Below are positions 1-5,264 of a stretch of DNA of 6,719 nucleotides, in pieces (within the stretch, counting starts at the first letter, position 1; every line of letters starts with the position of its first letter). Where the stretch lies: assembly GCA_018241985.1 (NCBI GenBank), contig JAFECV010000125.1:1-6719 (forward strand), given 5' to 3'. The notes under the pieces are model-generated. The model made no database searches, was not told the origin of the DNA, and worked only from the letters and a program-made list of their open reading frames with translations. The position numbers and the translations under genes were made by a program. Source of the stretch: Pseudomonadota bacterium (GTDB lineage: Bacteria; Pseudomonadota; Gammaproteobacteria; Burkholderiales; Burkholderiaceae_C).

Positions 1-332
1 TCGAAGGCTACCGGGCGCTGCTGTCGCGCGCCAGCCTGGGCGAGCATGTGTCGGTGTTCGCCGAGATCGCGCTGAAGGACCAGCGCCGCGCGGTGGTGCA
101 GCGCTTCGAGCAGCGCATGGCGGCCACGCCCGAGGTGGTCGCCTGCTACGTGATCAGCGGGCGCTACGACTACCTGGTCCGGATCGCGTGCCGCGATCTG
201 GCGCACTACCACGCGCTGATCAACGCCTGGTTCGACGACCTGACGCTGGGCATCGAGAAGATCGTCACCAACACCGAGCTGCAGACGATCAAGGAATTCA
301 GCGGATTCCCGCTCGCGGTCGGCGCCGCCTGA
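1..332 (+). CDS. Lrp/AsnC-family transcriptional regulator, C-terminal part (5' truncated by window edge)
   Basis: This is the ligand-binding and oligomerisation (RAM/AsnC_trans_reg) half of a feast/famine regulator, a DNA-binding protein that senses amino acids. The frame is already open at base 3, in the codons for EGYRALLSRASLG, so the gene begins outside the window; the in-frame GTG at 48 is not the real start. The winged-helix DNA-binding part is therefore not seen. The visible 110 residues fit the RAM fold: a first beta strand (HVSVFAEIAL), a helix (RRAVVQRFEQRM), then PEVVACYVISGRYDYLV with the family's glycine/aspartate effector loop (SGRYDY), and a terminal strand before TIKEFSGFPL. 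The stop is TGA at 330-332. It lies 122 bases upstream of the ornithine aminotransferase/arginine dihydrolase fusion on the same strand. Lrp-family proteins commonly control neighbouring arginine, ornithine or proline catabolic genes, so a local regulatory role is likely but inferred. The effector is unknown. Confidence 0.9.
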   Translation, partial: EGYRALLSRASLGEHVSVFAEIALKDQRRAVVQRFEQRMAATPEVVACYVISGRYDYLVRIACRDLAHYHALINAWFDDLTLGIEKIVTNTELQTIKEFSGFPLAVGAA

Positions 333-337
333 GCCCC

Positions 338-350
338 TTCCGATTCGGAA
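338..350. promoter_or_regulatory. 13-bp perfect palindrome, candidate operator
   Basis: TTCCGA-T-TCGGAA is a perfect inverted repeat starting 6 bases after the regulator's stop codon. As RNA it would give only a five-pair stem with a three-base loop, and no T-run follows, so it is a poor intrinsic terminator. As DNA it has the dyad symmetry of a binding site for a dimeric regulator such as the adjacent Lrp-type protein. It does not closely match the E. coli Lrp consensus, so the link is inference. Confidence 0.35.
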
Positions 351-361
351 ATTGACGTGCC

Positions 362-376
362 GTCCGGCAACCGGAC
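362..376. repeat. Inverted repeat, 6-bp arms with 3-base spacer
   Basis: GTCCGG-CAA-CCGGAC is a second perfect inverted repeat in the spacer ahead of the fusion gene. Its centre (369) is 25 bp from the centre of the palindrome at 338-350 (344). It could be a second operator half, or a small hairpin at the end of the regulator transcript. No T-tract follows it. Confidence 0.35.
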
Positions 377-426
377 CGGTCGCTGCCGCCGCCGCATCTT
401 CACCGCCGCCGCAGCGCGCTCCGGCC

Positions 427-432
427 TACACT
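427..432 (+). promoter_or_regulatory. Candidate -10 element for the rocD fusion gene
   Basis: TACACT matches the sigma70 -10 consensus at 4 of 6 positions. It lies 22 bases before the preferred start codon, so transcription would begin around 439-440, just ahead of the ribosome binding site. No convincing -35 is seen at 16-18 bp; TTGACG at 352-357 resembles a -35 but is far too distant. If this promoter is real, it probably depends on an activator. The inverted repeats at 338-376 lie upstream, in a suitable position for one. Confidence 0.3.
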
Positions 433-444
433 GATCTCGTCACT

Positions 445-448
445 GGAG
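445..448 (+). promoter_or_regulatory. Ribosome binding site that favours the second ATG
   Basis: GGAG at 445-448 is the only Shine-Dalgarno match here. Two in-frame ATG codons lie side by side at 452 and 455. Spacing is 3 bases to the first and 6 bases to the second, so the ATG at 455 (protein beginning MSIEKVASS) is better placed. The alternative adds one methionine only. Confidence 0.6.
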
Positions 449-454
449 ACGATG

Positions 455-2716
455 ATGAGTATCGAAAAAGTAGCGTCGAGCGAAGAATTGATCAGGGCTG
501 AAGCCGAATATGCCGCCAACAACTACGAACCGATCCCGGTCGTGGTGGCGCGTGCACGCGACTGTCTGGTGTGGGACGCCGAGGGCCGCGAATACCTCGA
601 CATGATGAGTGCGTATTCCGCCGTCAGCCACGGCCATCTGCATCCGCGCATCGTCGCCGCGGCGACGCGCCAGCTCGGCCGCGTCGCGGTGACTTCGCGC
701 GCCTACTATGGCGACACGCTGGGCCCGTTTCTCGAAAAGCTGTGCGGCCTGGCCGGTTTCGAGCGCGCGCTGCCGATGAACTCCGGCGCGGAAGGCGTCG
801 AGACCGCGATCAAGGCCGCGCGCCGCTGGGGCCATTTCGTGAAGGGCATTCCGGACGGCCAGGCCGAAATCCTGGTCGCGCGCAACAACTTCCACGGCCG
901 CACCACCACGGTGATCAGCGCGTCGAGCGAGCCGGCGTACCGCGCCGGCTACGGGCCGCTGACCCCGGGTTTCCGCTGGTTCGACTTCGGCGACATGGCC
1001 AGCGTGCGTGCGGCCGCCACGCCCGCGACCTGCGCCGTGCTGGTCGAGCCGATCCAGGGCGAAGCCGGCATCGTGCTGCCGCCGCCGGGCTTCTTCGCCG
1101 AGCTGCGCGAATGGTGCACGCGCGAGCGGGTGCTGCTGATCCTCGACGAGGTGCAGTCCGGCCTGGGCCGCACCGGGCGCTGGTTCGCGTTCGAGCACGA
1201 AGGCATCCGGCCGGACGGCCTCGTCCTCGGCAAGGCGCTCGGCGGCGGCCTGCTGCCGGTCAGCGCGTTCCTGGCGGACCGCGCGGTGATGGACGTGTTC
1301 ACGCCCGGCAGCCACGGATCGACCTTCGGCGGCAACGAACTGGCGGCGGCGGTCGGGCTGGAGGCCCTCTGCGTGATCGAGGACGAGAACCTGGTCGCGC
1401 GCAGCGCGGCGCTAGGGGGTCATCTGCTCGCGCGGCTGAAGGCGGTGCAGCGCGCGGCCGCGCCGCTGATCCGCGACGTGCGCGGGCGCGGGCTGTGGGT
1501 CGGGGTCGAGATCGACCCGGCGATCGCGAGCGCGCGCACGGTGGTCGAGCGCATGGCGGCGCGCGGCGTGCTGTCCAAGGAGACGCACGAGACCGTGATC
1601 CGCTTCGCGCCGCCGCTCACCATCACGCGCGCGCAGATCGACCACGCCGTCGATGTTTTCGAGCAGATCGCGCTTGAACTGCGCCCGCACCCTGCTATAA
1701 AATCGCGAGCAAATGTGGCGTTGTCGAATGCTGCAACCGCGCATCCGCACGAGGTGCCCCGCGCCGTGACCGGCACCGGAACCCTCGCCGGGTCCGCCGC
1801 CGGGCCCCAGCTGCCGCCCTCGGCAGTCCGCCCGCCCCATTTCCTGATGAGCCCGCCCGACTATTTCGAGGTGAGCTACGTCATCAATCCCTGGATGGAC
1901 CCGACGCGCTGGTCGTGCGACGCGCGGCGCCTGTCGCACGACGCGCACACCGGCTGGGTCGCGCTCAAATCCTGCTACGAGCGGCTCGGCGCCAAGGTGG
2001 TGGTCAAGCCCGCCGCGCACGGTCTGCCGGACCTGGTGTTCACCGCGAACTGCGCGTTCGTGCTCGACGGCAAGGTGCTGCTCGCGCGCTACCTGAATCA
2101 CGAACGCCAGGGCGAGGAGCAGCACGGGCAGCGCATGTTCGAGCAGTTGCTCGCGCGCGGCGAGGTCGATTCGCTGCACCGCACCCCGCCCGGCGTGTTC
2201 TTCGAGGGCGCGGGCGATGCGATCTACGACGCGCGGCGCGGCATCGTCTGGACCGGCCACGGCCAGCGTTCCAGCCCGCAGGCACGCGACACCATCGAGC
2301 AGGTCTTCGGGATTCCGACGCTGTCGCTGGAGCTGCCGGACCCGCGCTTCTACCACCTCGACACCTGCCTGTGCCTGCTCTCCGGCGGCGAGGTGCTGTA
2401 CTACCCGGCCGCGTTCACCGAAGCCGGGCGCGAGCAGATCCGCGCGGTCGCGGGCACGCAGGCGATCGAGGCGGACGAGCGCGACGCAATGCATCTCGGG
2501 GTCAATTCGGTCTGCATCGGGCGCGACCTGGTGCTGTGCCACTGCAGCAGGCTGCTCCGCCAGCAGCTGACCGCGCTTGGCTACCGCGTGCACGTGGTGC
2601 CGCTGGGTTCGTTCAACCGCTCCGGCGGCGCCGCGTACTGCCTGACGCTGCGGCTCGACAACCTGTACCGCGGCCGCAGCGCGCCGGCGCATCGCCACTG
2701 GGCCGAGGCGGCATAG
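455..2716 (+). CDS. rocD: Bifunctional fusion: ornithine aminotransferase (RocD-type) + arginine dihydrolase/amidinotransferase-fold domain
   Basis: One uninterrupted frame of 753 residues, predicted to be cytoplasmic. Residues 1-411 form a complete class-III PLP aminotransferase of the ornithine delta-transaminase type: MNSGAEGVETAIK (N109), FHGRT (146-150), EPIQGEAG (198-205), LDEVQSGLGRTG (D231 for the PLP ring nitrogen), Schiff-base lysine K260 in LGKALGGG, T290 for the phosphate, and R383 in RFAPPL. Residues 412-461 are a Pro/Ala-rich linker without recognisable fold. Residues 462-753 match the ArgZ/AgrE and dimethylargininase-like amidinotransferase superfamily: FLMSPP, YVINPWM (N478), FTANC (N532), HERQGEE, FFEGAGD (E584, D588), FYHLDT (H634) and SGGAAYC with nucleophile C729. 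Expected chemistry: arginine to ornithine, ammonia and CO2; then ornithine plus 2-oxoglutarate to glutamate-5-semialdehyde and glutamate. All key residues of both halves are present. The aminotransferase call is firm. The hydrolase substrate could instead be citrulline-forming or methylarginine. The gene symbol applies to the N-terminal half only. Confidence 0.88.
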   Translation: MSIEKVASSEELIRAEAEYAANNYEPIPVVVARARDCLVWDAEGREYLDMMSAYSAVSHGHLHPRIVAAATRQLGRVAVTSRAYYGDTLGPFLEKLCGLAGFERALPMNSGAEGVETAIKAARRWGHFVKGIPDGQAEILVARNNFHGRTTTVISASSEPAYRAGYGPLTPGFRWFDFGDMASVRAAATPATCAVLVEPIQGEAGIVLPPPGFFAELREWCTRERVLLILDEVQSGLGRTGRWFAFEHEGIRPDGLVLGKALGGGLLPVSAFLADRAVMDVFTPGSHGSTFGGNELAAAVGLEALCVIEDENLVARSAALGGHLLARLKAVQRAAAPLIRDVRGRGLWVGVEIDPAIASARTVVERMAARGVLSKETHETVIRFAPPLTITRAQIDHAVDVFEQIALELRPHPAIKSRANVALSNAATAHPHEVPRAVTGTGTLAGSAAGPQLPPSAVRPPHFLMSPPDYFEVSYVINPWMDPTRWSCDARRLSHDAHTGWVALKSCYERLGAKVVVKPAAHGLPDLVFTANCAFVLDGKVLLARYLNHERQGEEQHGQRMFEQLLARGEVDSLHRTPPGVFFEGAGDAIYDARRGIVWTGHGQRSSPQARDTIEQVFGIPTLSLELPDPRFYHLDTCLCLLSGGEVLYYPAAFTEAGREQIRAVAGTQAIEADERDAMHLGVNSVCIGRDLVLCHCSRLLRQQLTALGYRVHVVPLGSFNRSGGAAYCLTLRLDNLYRGRSAPAHRHWAEAA
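1674..1703 (+). promoter_or_regulatory. Promoter-like element inside the linker of the fusion gene
   Basis: TTGAAC at 1674-1679 (4 of 6 to the -35 consensus), 16 bp, then TATAAA at 1696-1701 (5 of 6 to the -10 consensus) preceded by TGC, an extended -10 pattern. The alternative hexamer TAAAAT at 1698-1703 gives an 18-bp spacer. It sits exactly at the junction of the aminotransferase domain and the linker, in an AT-rich patch that stands out from the GC-rich flanks. It could drive a shorter transcript for the hydrolase domain alone. Possible in-frame starts are GTG 1715 or ATG 1847, the latter reading MSPPDYFEV; neither has a good Shine-Dalgarno. It may be a relict. Confidence 0.4.
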
Positions 2717-2733
2717 GCCATCAACTCGGGTCG

Positions 2734-2739
2734 TACACT
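2734..2739 (+). promoter_or_regulatory. Candidate -10 element directly before holA
   Basis: TACACT, the same hexamer as at 427-432, ends 8 bases before the holA ATG. A transcript starting about 7 bases downstream would have almost no leader, which agrees with the absence of a Shine-Dalgarno sequence in the 31-base gap. No clear -35 is seen, since the upstream bases are the end of the preceding gene. Confidence 0.3.
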
Positions 2740-2747
2740 CAAGCGCC

Positions 2748-3833
2748 ATGCAGCTCAGCCCCGCCCAGCTCACCCATCATCTGGCGCGCGGCCTCGAGCC
2801 GCTGTACACGCTGCACGGCGACGAGCCGCTGCTGATCCAGGAGGCGGCCGACGCGATCCGCGCCGCGGCGCGGGCGCAGGGGTTCACCGAGCGCAGCGTG
2901 CACACCGCTTTGGGCGCGGGCTTCGACTGGAGCGAGGTGCTGGCGGCCGGCGGCTCGATGAGCCTGTTCGCCGCGAAGCAGATCGTCGAGGTCCGCATTC
3001 CGTCTGGCAAGCCCGGCAAGGAGGGCGGCGCCGCGCTGCAGCAGCTGGCACAGCAGGCCCGGGGCAGCGACGGGGTGCTGACGCTGGTGCTGCTGCCGCG
3101 GCTCGACAAGGCGACCCGCACCGGCGCCTGGTTCTCGGCGCTGGCGAGCGCGGGCGCCACGCTGCAGGTCGATGCGATCGCGCGCGGCGCGCTGCCGCCG
3201 TGGATCGCCGAGCGGCTGCGCGCACAGGGCCAGCGCGTCGAAGCCGGCGAGGCCGGGCAGCGCACGCTGCAGTTCTTCGCGGACCAGGTCGAGGGCAATC
3301 TGCTCGCCGCGCACCAGGAGATCGCCAAGCTCGCGCTGCTGTACCCGCAGGGCGAGCTGTCGTTCGAGCAGGTCGAGCGCGCGGTGCTGAACGTCGCGCG
3401 CTACGACGTGTTCCGGCTGTCCGAGGCGGTGCTCGGCGGCCAGGCCGCGCGCACGCTGCGCATGATGGGCGGGCTGCAGGCCGAGGGCGTCGCCGAAGCC
3501 TTGGTGCACTACACGCTGGCCGAGGACATCCGCGCGCTCTGGCACGTGAAGGGCGCGGTCGGCCTGGGCCGGCCGCTGCCGGTCGCGCTGCGCGAGCAGC
3601 GCATCTGGGGCCTGAAGGAGCGGCTGTTCGAGCGGGTGCTGCCGCGCCTGTCGGATACGACGCTGGCGAATCTGGTGCATGCGGCGCACCAGGTCGACGG
3701 CATCGTCAAGGGCCTGAAGCAGCCCGACTGGCCGCAGGACGCCTGGGCGTCGCTGCAGCGACTCGCGTTGGCGCTGTGCCGCGAATGCGCGGCGATGCCC
3801 GCGGCAACCCCGCCGCGCGCCCGCGCGGCTTGA
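2748..3833 (+). CDS. holA: DNA polymerase III subunit delta
   Basis: Delta is the clamp-loader subunit that binds and opens the beta sliding clamp so that it can be loaded on primed DNA. The 361-residue product is close to the usual length of about 340. It opens with MQLSPAQLTHHLARG followed by LYTLHGDEPLLIQEAADAIR, the degenerate P-loop region of delta. SMSLFAAKQIVEV places L73 and F74 at the positions known for the clamp-binding wedge of E. coli delta. The middle contains LLPRLDKATRTGAWF and the lid segment EGNLLAAHQEIAKLALLYP. The C-terminal collar begins at YDVFRLSEAVLGG. It starts at an ATG 31 bases after the fusion gene, with no Shine-Dalgarno match. In betaproteobacteria holA normally follows leuS and lptE; here an arginine-degradation gene is upstream instead. 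proA follows, as usual. This is a housekeeping gene and looks intact. Confidence 0.93.
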   Translation: MQLSPAQLTHHLARGLEPLYTLHGDEPLLIQEAADAIRAAARAQGFTERSVHTALGAGFDWSEVLAAGGSMSLFAAKQIVEVRIPSGKPGKEGGAALQQLAQQARGSDGVLTLVLLPRLDKATRTGAWFSALASAGATLQVDAIARGALPPWIAERLRAQGQRVEAGEAGQRTLQFFADQVEGNLLAAHQEIAKLALLYPQGELSFEQVERAVLNVARYDVFRLSEAVLGGQAARTLRMMGGLQAEGVAEALVHYTLAEDIRALWHVKGAVGLGRPLPVALREQRIWGLKERLFERVLPRLSDTTLANLVHAAHQVDGIVKGLKQPDWPQDAWASLQRLALALCRECAAMPAATPPRARAA

Positions 3834-3895
3834 GCACCACCGCGCGCCGTCCCAGTGCGTTCGGATTCCACCAGCAGGCCGACGTCCTGTCGTGA

Positions 3896-3901
3896 CAAAA
3901 T
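3896..3901 (+). promoter_or_regulatory. Weak -10-like hexamer just upstream of proA
   Basis: CAAAAT (4 of 6 to TATAAT) ends 6 bases before the proA start codon in the 74-base holA-proA gap. No -35 is found at proper spacing, and no Shine-Dalgarno is present before ATG 3908. If functional it would give a leaderless transcript; alternatively proA is read through from holA. Confidence 0.22.
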
Positions 3902-3907
3902 GGCACT

Positions 3908-5188
3908 ATGAATGCGCCCGATGTCGCCATCGCGATCCAGGCCCTGGGTGAACAGGCAAGAAGTGCTGCAGCCGAGATGGTGCGTGCCGATGCAGCTACG
4001 AAAAACGTAGCATTGCGCGGGCTGGCCACGCTGCTGCGCGAGAGCGTGGCGGCGCTGCAGGCGGCCAATGCGCAGGATCTCGCGCGAGCCGGCGATCTGC
4101 CTGCGCCGATGCGCGACCGCCTGAAGCTCGCGCCCGCGGCGATCGAGACCTGCGCCCAGGGCTGCGAGCAACTGGCCGCGATGCCGGATCCGATCGGCGA
4201 GGTCACCGGGCTGCGCCAGCAGCCCAGCGGCATCCGCGTCGGCCAGATGCGCGTGCCGATCGGCGTGTTCGGCATGATCTACGAGAGCCGGCCGAACGTG
4301 ACGATCGAGGCCGCCAGCCTGTCGATCAAGAGCGGCAATGCCTGCATCCTGCGCGGCGGCTCCGAGGCGATCGAATCGAACCGCGCGCTGGCCGCGCTGG
4401 TGCAGCAGGCACTCGTCGCGGCCGGCCTGCCGCAGGACGCGGTGCAACTGGTGCAGACCACCGACCGCGCCGCCGTCGGCGAGCTGATCGCGATGCCGCA
4501 ATACGTGGACCTGATCATCCCGCGCGGCGGCCGGGGCCTGATCGAGCGCATCAGCCGCGAGGCCAAGGTGCCGGTGATCAAGCACCTCGACGGCAACTGC
4601 CATGTCTATGTCGACGATCCCTGCGACATCGAGATGGCGGTGCGGGTCGCCGACAACGCGAAGACCAGCAAGTACAGCCCGTGCAACGCGGCCGAGGGCC
4701 TGCTGGTGGCGCGCGGCGCCGCGCGCGAGTTCCTGCCGCGCATCGGTGCGATCTATGCGGCCAAGGGCGTGGAAATGCGCTGCGACGCCGAAGCGGGTGC
4801 CATCCTGGCGCAGGCCGCCCTGCCCGATGCGCGGCTCGCGGCCGCGACCGAGCAGGACTGGTACGAGGAGTACCTGGCGCCCATCGTCAGCGTGAAGGTG
4901 GTCGCCGGCGTCGACGAGGCGATCGCGCACGTCAACCGGTATTCGAGCCACCACACCGACGCGATCGTCACCCGCGACCACATCCATGCGCAGCGCTTCC
5001 TGCGCGAGGTCGATTCGGCCAGCGTGCTGGTCAACGCGAGCACGCGCTTTGCCGACGGCTTCGAATACGGGCTCGGCGCCGAGATCGGCATCAGCACCGA
5101 CAAGTTCCACGCCCGCGGGCCGGTCGGCATCGAGGGCCTGACCTCGCTGAAGTACATCGTGCTGGGGCAGGGCGAAGTGCGCCGCTGA
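3908..5188 (+). CDS. proA: Gamma-glutamyl phosphate reductase (glutamate-5-semialdehyde dehydrogenase)
   Basis: This cytoplasmic enzyme performs the second step of proline synthesis, the NADPH-dependent reduction of gamma-glutamyl phosphate to glutamate-5-semialdehyde. The 426-residue length is normal for the family. Diagnostic segments in order are [29 protein letters not shown] (about 141-157), [15 protein letters not shown] (from D201), [28 protein letters not shown] with catalytic Cys259, [37 protein letters not shown] (F385 to about 398) and [13 protein letters not shown] at the end. The start ATG lacks a Shine-Dalgarno, but the reading fits family N-termini. It follows holA, a conserved pairing in betaproteobacteria. 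proB is not in the window. Its product is also the predicted product of the aminotransferase encoded upstream, so both feed the pyrroline-5-carboxylate pool. It appears intact. Confidence 0.96.
   Translation: MNAPDVAIAIQALGEQARSAAAEMVRADAATKNVALRGLATLLRESVAALQAANAQDLARAGDLPAPMRDRLKLAPAAIETCAQGCEQLAAMPDPIGEVTGLRQQPSGIRVGQMRVPIGVFGMIYESRPNVTIEAASLSIKSGNACILRGGSEAIESNRALAALVQQALVAAGLPQDAVQLVQTTDRAAVGELIAMPQYVDLIIPRGGRGLIERISREAKVPVIKHLDGNCHVYVDDPCDIEMAVRVADNAKTSKYSPCNAAEGLLVARGAAREFLPRIGAIYAAKGVEMRCDAEAGAILAQAALPDARLAAATEQDWYEEYLAPIVSVKVVAGVDEAIAHVNRYSSHHTDAIVTRDHIHAQRFLREVDSASVLVNASTRFADGFEYGLGAEIGISTDKFHARGPVGIEGLTSLKYIVLGQGEVRR
3995..4011 (+). repeat. Inverted repeat in the 5' coding region of proA
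   Basis: GCTACG-AAAAA-CGTAGC is a perfect 6-bp stem with a five-A loop, starting 87 bases into proA. It could form a small mRNA hairpin. It encodes ordinary residues (ATKNVA), so chance is a fair explanation. Confidence 0.35.
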
Positions 5189-5253
5189 CGCGCCGCGGGC
5201 CCGGACGCGAACCCGTCTGCGCAGTTGGGCCGGAATCATTGCGAAACAACAAC

Positions 5254-5258
5254 AGGAG
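5254..5258 (+). promoter_or_regulatory. Strong ribosome binding site of the transporter gene
   Basis: AGGAG with a 6-base spacer to ATG 5265 sets the start of the transporter. It is the strongest Shine-Dalgarno in the window, in contrast to holA and proA, which have none. A second in-frame ATG at 5280 has no such site. Confidence 0.7.
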
Positions 5259-5264
5259 ACCTCA

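Noticed and set aside
48..332. GTG at 48 as the start of a small complete gene
   Set aside because: The frame stays open to the window edge, and the upstream residues (EGYRALLSRASLG) fit the Lrp-family segment before the first RAM strand. This is a truncated gene, not a small one.
338..376. Intrinsic terminator for the regulator gene
   Set aside because: Both inverted repeats have short stems and neither is followed by a run of T, so an operator-type reading is at least as likely.
440..1315. - strand open frame opposite the aminotransferase half
   Set aside because: Same shadow pattern, with no family signature. It covers the PLP-binding region of a clear + strand enzyme.
1690..1850. Possibility that the fusion is two genes overlapping in different frames
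   Set aside because: Reading codon by codon through the linker gives one continuous frame with no stop, and the second domain is in the same frame as the first. A sequencing error cannot be excluded from one sequence, so it is kept as a check rather than a call.
1412..2773. Long - strand open frame opposite the hydrolase half of the fusion
   Set aside because: It is compositionally a shadow of high-GC coding sequence and overlaps conserved catalytic segments on the + strand.
5189..5215. GC-rich palindromic bases (CCGCGG and GGGCCC overlapping) after proA as a terminator
   Set aside because: The self-complementary core has no usable loop and no T-tract, and such runs are expected by chance at this GC content.
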